From Cheilinus undulatus (taxonomy: Eukaryota; Chordata; Actinopteri; Labriformes; Labridae), in the NCBI RefSeq assembly GCF_018320785.1, contig NC_054872.1, positions 39,854,551 through 39,918,550 of the forward strand: 64,000 nucleotides of DNA, given 5' to 3'. The stretch's first letter is position 1. Every line of letters begins with the position of its first letter. Below, piece after piece: positions 23,531 through 35,800 of this stretch. Position numbers and translations under genes: made by a program. The notes beneath the pieces are model-generated. The model was not told the origin of the DNA. It ran no database searches and was given only the letters and a program-made list of their open reading frames with translations.

Positions 23531-25612
23531 AGACCTATTTTTGCCCATTCTTTAATTGTATTCCAAACATGGGTCATTCAAGGTGCCACTCCGGTTCTGA
23601 CTTGAGTAATGTACATCACTTCCTGCCCCATGAGTGAGGTCACCCCATTGTAGCTGTCAGCAACAGATGAGCCCAAAATGCCTTTCTATAGAGGTCTGAA
23701 GCCAGATCCTCTTGTTAAATTAGGTACAAACAGCTGAGTATAACCACGATACATTGATCTAACAGCAAGAAAGTAAATGATGATCTGGTTGCAGATTACA
23801 ATCAGCTAAAGAAGCCTCTCAATGCTTACCATGTTCATAAGCTGTTGACTTTATATTCTGATAGCTTTGTTGGATTTGGCTTCCCAAAGACTTTAAAGAC
23901 ATCTTAATATAAGCCACATGTGCCACTGTGTTAAAAGCACACTTTGGACCTTCTACCTTCCATCAATTTCAACATGAGGTCTTTCCTAGCAGCACATAAA
24001 CAGCCAGCCAAGCTATATAATTTTAATCTATTTTACTCTTTCTTTACTCTGAAACCTTGTATATACACTGTTAAAACTTCAGCTGTGTGTTTAGCCTCCT
24101 CTCCTTGGCAAAAGAGTGGTGAAGCTCATTACACATGTGGCTCCAGTTGCACCACAATTACCAAACAGCTGCACAAAGATCAGCTCTCAAGCTCCATTCC
24201 CCAACAAAGGATGCTGACATCAATTCATAAAAAGGATATGCAATGTGAGAACTGATAAGATAAACACAGTAACTTACCCAGCAGGATGTAGATGTTTTGA
24301 AAAAGGCTTCAAAAGTATCTAAAGCTTCTTTGTTGTTTGTCTTTCAGTGGCTTTCCAACCACTTTATAACGTGTGAGTTCAAAGATGAGCTGATATAAAA
24401 TGTGACAAGCCGGAAACAGCAAGTCATATTCAAGTCCTGCATAATGCACTGCTTTATCTCTTCTTTACTGGCCAGAAAAGCAAACACCAGCGGGTTCATT
24501 ATGAATAAAATGCAAAACTGAAGCTATATTAAGTTAATAAAGGACCCCCTGCCACTAGATTTCTGCTGGAGGACACTCCAAACATGATAATCAGGATTGG
24601 ATTGGGTCTGTTTTCTCTGCAAAGTTTCCTCTGCACAATAATAATGTTTTCATTCGATTTAGCACTTCCTCATCCAAGCTTGATCCCAGAGTGGTTTTAT
24701 TGGTAGAATTCACTCAGCACAGCATGTTTGCAGTGTTTATCAGTGTATCCAGCAAAAGAGCAAAGAACAGCAACACACAGTCCACAGTAGATCTCTTCTC
24801 TGTAAACTGGAGACATTGTTAACATTGTGTGCCTTCGTACCTCAATTTGCATTGGCATTTGTTTACACTTAGTCAGGATAAAAATATTGACTGCCATATT
24901 TAAAATAGCACAGGCTGCACTTTAACGCAGTTTATCTTATTTTGATATCTCAGGATTACATGAAAGACTGCATGCGACTGACCAAGAATGGAATAATCTT
25001 ACACAATCTGCTCAAGAAATTAACATTTAAAGACTACTTTAATAAACTTACCTCTTCCTGTTATCAGTAGTTTTGATAATCCTTCATGTAGCTGGGCACA
25101 TTCTGTGGGAAGTCAACATTTACTTTCATCAATATTTTTATTTAATCCTAGCACCATAAAACACAGCTTTAAACATTTATATGAAGATAGAAATACTGCT
25201 TATACCCACAAAACAGAACAAAAAATCAATAAACAAAACAAAATATGTCTCTCTACTCATACAAAATGGTAAAATGTGGAATATACTGTTTAACTGCAAT
25301 AAATGCTAAAAATAAAAGTTATACTAGTCATGAAAAAATGATTACATAAAAACTGTTTCAAAAACTGTATTGCCAAAAAACAATAAGGCATTCACTTGAA
25401 AATCTGTCAGCTTTAGATCCTCCATATATGCTTATACATCTAGAGGAAACAGGCAGGTAACATGTCTGCAGACACAACACACCCCAGACACAAACTGTTA
25501 AAACTCCTTCATTCTGGTAGGCATTACAGGACACTGCATGACAACACAATTCAACAGAGAAATTGTTGTGGCCATCTGCTCTAAACAGTTTCTTTCCCTA
25601 GATTGTCCCTGT
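23531..25612. other. Upstream region of ffar
   Basis: No protein gene seen. Two minus-strand donor-like sites (GGTAAGTT after 24278; GGTAAGTT after 25052, with a matching acceptor CCCACAG before 25102) suggest untranslated exons of the ffar transcript. This is inference. Confidence 0.35.
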
Positions 25613-25792
25613 GATGACCACTCAACAGTCACTGAGTTACTCTGATGACCCTTAGCAGTCGCAGTTACTCTGATAGCCACTCAACAGCCACAGATTTAAT
25701 CTGATGACCAGTCAAAGGTCACAGAGTCACTCACATCACCACTTAGCAGTCACAGAGTCACTCTGATGTCCACTCAACAGTCACAGTGTCAG
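25613..25792. repeat. 31 bp minisatellite, about six units
   Basis: Units of roughly 28-31 bp follow the pattern GATGACCACTCAACAGTCAC + AGAGTYACTCT, each slightly changed (CCACTCAACAG, CCCTTAGCAG, CCAGTCAAAGG, CCACTTAGCAG). It lies about 0.5 kb upstream of the possible ffar 5' exon. Confidence 0.75.
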
Positions 25793-26890
25793 AAAACAAG
25801 CATCTTAGTCCTGCTTACTGTAAAATATTCTGCACTGTCTCTTACTCCTTTACAGTATCTCAAATACTGTAAGAAGGCTCACTGTGTAAAAAGCCTTGCC
25901 TCAAAAGCAAATTTGTACTGAATAATCTATCTACTATAACTTAAATTGCTGTGGTTAAATGCCTTACCTCAAATGCGTATTTGCACAAACAAATCTACTT
26001 ACCCCACTAATAACTAATTTCCTCTATTTACCATACTCAAATGCTGGAAATAATAAATCTATTTTCTGTAAGTAAATGCTGTAAGAAGGCTCTCTGGGGT
26101 AAACTGACTCATCTCATATGCACATTGCACTGATCAACTATCTTATATTATCTTATCTAAATTATTATTTCATGTAAATCTGCCGACATACTTGCATGTT
26201 CTATACTCTGATCATGTCTAGTCAGCACCTTGCACCCTTTCCATATCTTGCAACCATACTATCTATGCACACAGAATTTAATATACTAGAAATAAAAACT
26301 TCAACAGTTTGTACATCTCTAAATCTTAATTTTTGTACTTTTTTGTTTATTCATATTTTTGTATTAAATGTTAAATTCCTGTACACTTTGAGCAAAGCTA
26401 ACTGGCGTATAATTTCTTGTTGTGTAAGGAAACTTCCGATAAAGCATCTGGCCTTGGCGGCAAAAAGGGGCACGTCACTAACAGGATGCATGTGCTGAAT
26501 AAAACTCTATAAAATGAAAACTAAATAAAAATGCAAGGTACAACATTTTTTAATATCTGTAAATCTGATGCAGATGTCTGATATGTTTTTGTGGTAGTGA
26601 TGTAGAATACTTGGTGTCATACAGGTCTACATTAACTATTTATAGTGTAGGAGCTCAAGACAGTTTATTTGTCTAATGCATTGATTTGATTGACTGACTG
26701 AACTTCTGAGTTGAAATTACAGTACTAAAAGAGGTTTTTCCAAGTATGGTTACACTTAAAATTGTATTTTTTTACAAATTTTCTGATACATGACTTAAAA
26801 TGCAAATAGCATAACAATCTCTGACACTGTTACAAAAAGGTATTTGATTCTACAATGATGATTTATACTCTATAATTACAATCCTATATT
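25793..26890. other. 3' flank of Siglec A
   Basis: AT-rich, no exon. On the minus strand an AATAAA (plus-strand TTTATT at 26664-26669) lies about 220 bases after the Siglec A stop and could be its polyadenylation signal. Confidence 0.4.
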
Positions 26891-29800
26891 TTAAGGGTAA
26901 ACACTTCTCACTTTTCCCAGTCGCTCTTCTTCACTTTCTTCTTGGGGGGCTGTTGTTTTGTTCTGGTGCTGCTCAGCTTTGGCCTGTCGAACTTCTTCAA
27001 CTATATCATTGTCATAAACGCAGGAAAGTCTGTCCTCCTCTGGGTCACTTCCTGGTCGGGATGCACTTAATTGTGGGTCATTATTACTGACTTGTACTCT
27101 AAGAAAAAGGGAGGGAGAAGTGTGGGATACGAAGGGATCCATTCAGATGTAAAATGAGACACGTCATTTGGACACTTGTAAAATTGTTTTCACCCCAAAG
27201 CATGGCTTATTTTGGAGACAGAGATTAATTTTGCAACTGTGATGTCAAAAATAATGACTAAAGTTTTCTGTACCTTTCAGGACTGTTATATCGTTGTTCT
27301 TCTTCAATGTGCTCCTCTAAACTCATTGGTCTGCCAAAAGATGCATGAATATCATTTGAATTTTGTACATTTAGAATCAAAAACATTCAAGTTTAGACCT
27401 AAATTTTTAAGTTTCATACCTTAAACAAATTGTAGTATTGCACACGTAGCCTTGTGAAGATCTGTGGGTGATATATAACCACCGTAACAAGGGTATTAAA
27501 AGCAGCATAGTCAAAACATATAACAAGAAATGTATTTTACTAACCTGCGTCGATAGTATTTTCTGTATATTAACACTGCAAATCCTAATACCAAGGCAAT
27601 TCCAAGAAGCATCGGAGCAACCCACCACATGGCCACAAAAGCTTTAAAACGAAAATGAATGCATTAGTACATATAATTAATAAAATCAACTACTGATCAG
27701 CTAATGGGTGCAGTTAAAGAAAATTAAAGATCACCAAGACTCTTCAGTGGGCCTGACTTACATGATTTTTGCAACATATCTTCATAAAGTTGTCTGGTGT
27801 CATTGCCCAGGGAGTTTGAGGCTGTGCAAGTTACATTAGCCTGACTTTGAGTAGGCCAACTCATTTCCCCAGTGATTTCATGTTTCTTTGTTGTGTAAAC
27901 TAAGCTGAAGAGAGGTGAGAGAGTGTCATTGCCATCAATGCTCCAGTGGATTGAGGCATCAGGGGACGACTTGGCCCGACAGATGCACTTCAGAGCCTCT
28001 GGTGTCAGGTGGCAGGAGGACTCAGGCAGGATTTTGGGGGCATCTAAATGGGGAAAAATATATCATTCAGCAAGTAAAACACCTGGATGATGTCTTTGAT
28101 TTATTGCATGAGTTTCACAGTAAAGATAAATAGTGGTCAAGCCAAATAATGATGCTTTGTGTACATAGTTTTTCCTATTCAGAGCAAAAAAGCTTCACTA
28201 AAATTTTACCAGAATATGTTTGTAAGCCAATGTGATGTTTCTTACTGCCCATTGCCTAATTTGTACAAGTTTGTTTTCTGAAATATAGTGCAGTTGTTAT
28301 ATTGCACTGCAGTCCACTAAATAAAATGGCAGAAATACAGTTTAAGCCTACCCTTTTGCTCAGGATTATGGTTTGCAAACCCTTCTGATTTGTAGATTAG
28401 CCCCTTAGAAATTCCAACAAACTCTAAACAACAGACGCCATCATAAAAGAAATTTGGAATCTGATTTGTTTGTATCTACTGTTTAATATTCCAGGTGAAT
28501 AAATATTCTGCCAAAAAGAAAAAAAACGGAGAAACAACAAAAAGTCAATACTCCTGCAGAGGGCACTAACCTATCACGGGAGCGGAAGGATACAGTCCAA
28601 TGCTCTAAGTCTGTTAAACAGATTTTAAATTGGACACACTTTGCTTAAATTGGCCAGACATCAGTAGAAGACTTTCAAATCATTATTACAGAGCTGAAGT
28701 GTTTACCTCTGATAGGAATGCCAGGTTTAAAGCCAAAATAACACCTGAACAGGTGTATCAGTGAAGAAAATCGACCGGGATGCGTAAACAGACCGCGCTT
28801 TGAACGTCGGCACTTACTAGAGCTACTGGCTCGACCGCCATTTTTATAAACTAAAGGTAATTCTCCATGGAAACATCACATTTAAGATTTCCTGGGTAAG
28901 CTGCTCGACTAAATTTAAATGTTTAGAGCAATTTCCTTTCACTTGCAAGAAAAAAAAATGTTTTAAGCCGTAGAGTAAGAAGAAGGACTGGATATAGTTT
29001 TCTTTCTGAAGGTGGCTAGCCAGCTAGCTTCTTTCTGCGCAGAAGCACATAGCAACCACCGACCTTTGAATGACCTGAGCAGGCGAACGAGCAGAGGAAT
29101 GCTTACCAAGGCTGACTGCACGTCTTTGTAAGTCAAGTTTATTTTTATCTTAACCACTATCATCTCTCGTCTGTGCTGCATACATGAGAAATATCAGCGC
29201 TGTGGTTAGGTAAACACAGGCACTGGGGCCTCACGCTGTTTGTTGTGTTTGTGCCTAGCTATTTATGAAAGTAACAGTTATAACTGGGCTTGTTGAATGT
29301 CAGTGTTGTACTGCTGTTTCATTTTTCAGTTTTCTTTGCTGTTGTTACAGACATAATTTCAAGTTCTTTGGGTCACCTATATTTCTGTACTGTCCTGTCC
29401 TTACTTCATAAATAAGAATGAAAATTAGTTTATGATAATTAGCTGCTCATACAGCAACACAATCATGCCCTTCATTGCCAGATAGATGGGTATTTCCATG
29501 AAGTAATAACAGTTTTTTTCATGATTGAATGCATAACAACAGATAAGAAAAGTCCATTTTGAATAAATTTTCCTAGTCTTGTCAAGTGTATTTTTATTTG
29601 CCACAACATCATTCAGGCCAACTCATGTAGGTAAAAAGACTAAATTTTCTCTGTTTGCTGTTGTTCAAAAAGTGACGTCATTTAACAAACATCAAGTATA
29701 CTTTGAATATTGCAATATGTTTAAAAAAGGACCATAGGTGTGCATTAGGCTTGAAAATATACACTTTGGCTCAAGTGTTTGCTATCCCAGTTCAGGCCCA

Positions 29801-32800
29801 AGATTCGCGACGTAACAGTCTTAAAACATCGCTGGCAAACGTCACAGCAGTCTGACCTGAGCCGTTGCAGCTCAAGTCGTCTGATGTAGTCACCAGTGAT
29901 TCAGCCTGTCAAGCTGCAGACAGCTGGTATTAGAATATTGCCAGCACATAAGTATTAAAAAAGGAAATGTAAATCTCATTTTGAAAGGCTAATTTTGTTC
30001 GATAATGTCATGCCAATAATTTTGGATATAATTACATCTCTTTTCTCATCTATCCTCATGATAATCACTTGTCATTACCATTGCGGTGTGGCAGAAGAAT
30101 TTCACAGGATATACATTTATCTGCCTCTTGGAAATGATTAGGCCTACATCTATCTTTCTTAAGTTTTAACACAGAAACTTCTGCCCGTCAAACTCTTGTG
30201 CCCCCGATCTCCTCCATACAGTTTTGAAAAGGTTTTCCTTTTTCCTGCTGTGTGAAGCTATGTGAGATGATGTATTAGAAATTCAAGGCTGTAGGAGCTA
30301 AATTTGTCAGTGGAAAATTGAATTTTCTCAGCAGATACCTTTGTTTTAGCAAGACTGATCTAGCAATGCATTTTTGTGAGTATGTGTCATGAAATTTGCT
30401 GCCGAGCCTCGATGTTGACAAGGGGAGGATTAATGATGAATTACTTTCATGTACCATATGTGATATAAGTTTACACATTATCATGGCAATAGAAATGCAT
30501 GAAAACAGTAAATGTGCAGTACTGTCCCTGTTGAGGAGACAGATTTATTGTGCAGTAACTTCTAGGACTAGGTTAAAAAAATTGTTTCTTTGATTCAGGG
30601 AGATTCTTTTTAAAATATTATCATATTGATTCATATTATCCAAAGATTGATCTTTCAGAGCGCATTCACACCAGAGCAGTTTGATCCACTTTGAACGAAC
30701 TCTGATCCATTTTCCCGGATAGTCTGGTTCGTTTGGAGTGATGTGAAAGCTCACACGAACTCTGGTGCGGACAACATGGACTTACTCAAACTAAATAGCT
30801 ATGAGTTGTCAAATTGACCTGTTTTTTTTTTTTTAATCTTTATTACTTTAACAATAAAAGTTTCATCTTGGACTAGCAATAGGTGACTTATCTCAACCTT
30901 AAAACAAACAGGTACAAGCCGGGCAGCTCTGCTCCACTGATGGCACAGCCAAACTTACAAGAGGATATCGGGCTGTACTTTGGATTTAAAAACTATAAAG
31001 ACAGAGGAAAGCTGGATGAAAGAAAGGCCATATGCAAAACATGCCACAGGGAGGTAAAATAGTAATGTAAATACTACTAATGATAATAATAATAATAGTT
31101 TGGGGCCAATCTTCAATGCAAACGCTGATATTTTTAAAAATGTGCCTGGTCGGAACAGTCTTTGTTGTATTGCCAATTTTAGTTCTAAGAATCTCTTAAA
31201 TGTTGAAACAACACAGGTTTTGTTACAAAAGTATCCTAAAATGACTTGATATCAAATCAGATACGAGCAGAGGAATGCTTACCAAGGCTGACTGCACGTC
31301 TTTGTAAGTCAAGTTTATTTTTATCTTAACCACTATCATCTCTCGTCTGTGCTGCATACATGAGAAATATCAGCGCTGTGGTTAGGTAAACACAGGCACT
31401 GGGGCCTCACGCTGTTTGTTGTGAATCGGAATAGAACCGATTCAGGCAATCAGTGGCAATACCCAGCCCTTGTAACTTCAGAAATAAATCACTTTAAAGT
31501 AGCCTAAGTGACAGTGAGTCTTTGCCATGGAAACAATGCATCATCCCTGTCTGTCTCACCTGGTCACAGCAGTGTGAACAAAAAGGTGTTCAGAATGTTG
31601 CAGAGTGGAATGTTGCAAGCAGCCGTGAGTTTCAGCTGTTTCATCATGAATCTTTGGTCTGAACTGCCCTTTAAACCTTGTTGTCCACCACTGAAAACAG
31701 GTGTGGATGTTTGGTAATATAGCTAGTTGTAGATAAACCTTGTGATCTGTTGAGCCCTCGCACTGTTATGGGGGAAGTGAGAATGTGAACGCTTTCTTTA
31801 GAGTCTGTTGGCCTGGAAGGATTCTGCTCCTTGCATCTTCGCACATCTTTTCAAAGTGATGATTTGCAAAATGGCTCTGTATGTTTCTCGTATCCCCCAT
31901 CAAGTGTGTCACCGAGGTCTGGCAGTGTCTGCATATTGTTTTTGTTTGTCCGTCACCTTTTCTCCGCTCTCATTTCTTGACAGCGGGAAACCAAACTGCT
32001 TTCACACGTCAGAATTAAAAGTTGCTGGAGCCCTCACACTCTCAGAATCTTAGTCACTCTCCCTCAGCCCTTATAGCATTCACTACTTATGCACAGTTTG
32101 ATTAAGCCAGTGAGAGGAGTGCAAAGGATGATGGGTATGCAAGGGCCAATGTTAATTGTAGTTCCCACTTTCCTTGGCTCTGCTCCACTAAAAACTACAC
32201 TTTCTGCCTTGAAGGCCTATCATTTGATACAGTCACATGTCCACGACAGTACTGAGTTGCTTCTGTCACTGTGATGCTGTGAAATTGATGATATTATTAC
32301 ATCTCCATTATTCAGGCTTATAACTGACACATTTCTTAAAGCTTAATCCTGGCATGACTTTTCAATGTATTTATCTTTGAAAAATGGTATGTCTACAAAT
32401 ATATCACGTTAAATTTTATAGGCTTAAACAGGTTTTGACTGTAAAACAAGAAACTGTAATAACTGACATACGTGTAGGCTTAAGGTGTTGCTATGAAGAC
32501 GCTTTAGAAACGTTATAGGCTTTATATTTAGCTCTGTTTTCTCTTGAAAACTAGTGTCAAATGCACAAAAGGATATAGAATTTGTTTTTATACACAGAAC
32601 ATCCAGGTCGATCCAGACAGACTGCTGTGCTCCGATGTCATTGTGAGCGATGCAGGAGAAAGACGTTTGTTGTGCGATGTTGTTGAAGAGCAGTTTTCCC
32701 TCTGTTGTATTAATCTTGGTGATCTGACCCCTCTGTCTGCTGAACCATGAGTACGTGTGTGGTTGTGGGTTAGAGTTGGCAGCACACTTCATGAAGACAC

Positions 32801-35800
32801 TGCCCCCTTCTATGACAGACTCATTTTCCACTACCAGTGTTACAGTCACAGGTTTATCTGTAGATAAAAAAGATCATCATGTAATTAGAATAATAATCTG
32901 CATCAAGCACAGTAGTTTTAACAGGCTAATTGTATCTCTTACAAAAAACATGGAGAGTTGTTGGTTGACTGTCTACAGTGGAACTGCTGAACAGTGCAGA
33001 ACAGCTTATTTTGCTCTTATGCATTTCATATGTTGCTAGTGATTCAAGTGTTTCTTTGTACATCCATAGTGAGTTGTCTTTCTTGTTGTTAGCCGTCAAA
33101 GTGGAGTTTATAAGAAGTGGACTTCTGGTCCATCTCAAGGATGGAGTTGACGAAGGACAGGAGTGGCTAATGCTGCAGTTGGCCTGGAAAACCATCCCTG
33201 CTTCTATGTGAGTCTGAATGGAGATTATTGGAGCTTTTTTCTCTGAGGAAAAAAAACAAAAAAATAAATGGCATTTTTTCATTTTGATATACAGGTTTTA
33301 ATGTATTAACAAAAAAATCTAATGTTCAATATAAGCATCTCTAATTGTCCTCTGAGCAGATCAGACACACACACTACAAGAAAAACTGGTTTGTAGGGGT
33401 GTAACTCTCTCTTTCTCAAGATGAATGGATTTGAATCTCGAGTCACAGGCTATGATACGATTTAGTAAAATACAGAATGATCCAGTCTGATCCGATTCCA
33501 TTCAGTTGGTTTTAGTTTGATCTGGCGACTGATTATGGAATCCAAATAACTGTTTGCTTTAATAAAACTGGGCAAAAAAAAAGTAAAACAAGCTAATTTC
33601 ATGATAGCCTGAAGGATGGCTCAGACTACACAATTTCAGCTAGATTTTTGTCCTGACTGCAACTTTGCAGCTTATCATCAAAACTCCGGCCCAGCTTTGC
33701 ACGTTGGGAAGTTGCAGATGGTTGATGTTTATCTAAACAGCCGATACTGGCCAATACCAGTATTAAACCAATGCGCCTCTGCATCCCTGGGAAAATCGAG
33801 CCCAAAATCAGCCTGATTATCTTGTAGTTTGTGTCAGTCCTTTGATGACTGTGGTACCATGCTGATTCTAATGATTGGACACATTAACACTATTTGGATG
33901 CCACTGTTCTCCTCTGTGCTGTCTTACTGATGACCTTTTTAAAGAGAAAGAAAAATTTGAATAAGGTAAAGTTCACACTTACCAACATGGATAGTAACGG
34001 TTTTATCGTAGAATCTCTGGGTTGCTTTTGAGTCTGGGTCGATCCAAACATAAACTTTAAGGTTGTTGTCAGCTCTTCTCACATTTTGGATTAAAAGGGT
34101 GCAGTTACCCTCTTCAGCTTTACCTGGCACTGAGGTGCGTTCTCTGAACCGTTGTTCCACTATACGAGAATTTTTGTCATATACAACAGGCCAGTTCGTC
34201 TTATGATATTGATACCAAGTGACCCGAACATGAGGCTGTGTCTGACATGGCACCATAACACAGCTCCCCTCCACTGCAGTTACTGTTTTAGGTACACGGA
34301 TGTCCCAGCTTCTCACCATCTGCAGCACGGAGAGGCCTTTAGGGAGGAAGAGTAGGAAAAGAAAGGAGGTGTGAACGGGTTAGCCCAAATCAGAACAAAT
34401 GTGATTTCATGCCTGTACCTGACAGAAATGTTATTTTAGATAGTGCTGTTTTTAGTAATGATTTAGAGAGTATGTGACATTTAACAGGAAACTTATGCAC
34501 AAAGACATCTTAAAATGAAAGTTCATTGACCTCATCCCCATGTTTGCTGCAGTAGAAAGTAGGCCTATAAATTGTCTTATCTCTTGATTGTCTTGTCCTG
34601 CTGGCACGAACTGAGTTAACAGGAGGTTATAGAGTCTTAAATACCCCGTACCAGTTGCTGGCCAAGCACATTTTAAAACCTCAGTTTGTATTAGCTTGGA
34701 TTTCCGTGGTCTAATATTAACATTTTTTCACTGATCTGGCACATTTAAGTGTGACAAGTAGGCAAAAAAAAAAAAAAAAAAAAAGAAATCAGGAAGGGTG
34801 TAAATCCTTTTTACAGCATTATGGGGTTTGAGGTCAAATCCATATTTTAACTTAATGCTTGCTGTTCCATAGGGTCTTTGCATAGTACACATCAGTGTAA
34901 ACAGAATAAAAGTGAAAAGCGATCAGCATCATATATTTAAATTTAATTTGTAAGACAACCAAAATGCACAAAAGGACAGAGCTGTGTGATGTTTTGTGTA
35001 AGGGTTGAACTCAGGTGCGGAGACGGAAGCAGTTTTAACAGTTTTATTGTGAGGATAAGTGCACCAGGGAAGGGGATTCCAAGAGTCCAGGAGGGAGTGA
35101 GGGAGTGCTGGAGCTGGCTGTGGTGAATTGAGCAGGAGGCACTGGAAAAAAGGAGGAGAGGCACGTTAGCGACAATGTACACAAAATGCAAACACTAGAG
35201 ATCACGGGAATCATCAAAAGCACAAAGAACTTCTCTGAAGGATCACGAGAAGGAGCCCGGAGACGACGTTTACCGTGAGGTAATGTAGACAAGACTCAGG
35301 CGCTGTAGAGAGCTGCAGCCAGTCTTAAATAGCAGGTGTGATTAGAGGATTCGCTGCAGGTGTGCCTCTCCACAGCACCAGGGGGGCAGGGTGAACGCCT
35401 CAGGAGAAACAGAGTCAAGTTAACAGCCAGCAACCAGCTCCGGAAACCGGAAGTACCACAAAGTAAAATATTCAATACAAAATAAACACCACAGTACCCC
35501 CCTCTCAACGGACGCCTCCTGGCGTCCTGCCAGGCTTGTCCGGGTGCGCCTTGTAGAAATCCCGAAGAAGGTTGTCGTCTAAAATTAGTTTTCTGGAAAT
35601 CCAGGAGCGCTCCTCCGGGCCGTACCCCTCCCAATCTACCAGAAACTGGTAACCCCGGCCTCGAGGTCTAACGTCCAGGATCTTGGAAACGGTGAAGGCG
35701 GGATGGTCATCGATGATCCGGGGGGGAGGAGGGGCGACGGTAGGAGGGCTCAGATCACTGGAGGAGACCGGCTTGAGTAGTGACACATGAAAGGTGGGAT

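Noticed and set aside
29087..31423. LTR retrotransposon bounded by the 161 bp repeats
   Set aside because: The repeats lack TG...CA ends, no target duplication was seen, and the interior has a hAT BED finger instead of gag-pol.
34152..34355. Plus-strand frame over the Siglec A V exon
   Set aside because: Shadow of the V exon on the other strand; cysteine pattern and splice sites support the minus strand.
34943..35292. 82 aa frames repeated near 35.0-35.3 and 39.8-40.2 kb
   Set aside because: They lie in the two LTRs, which explains the identical proteins; LTR sequence is not coding.
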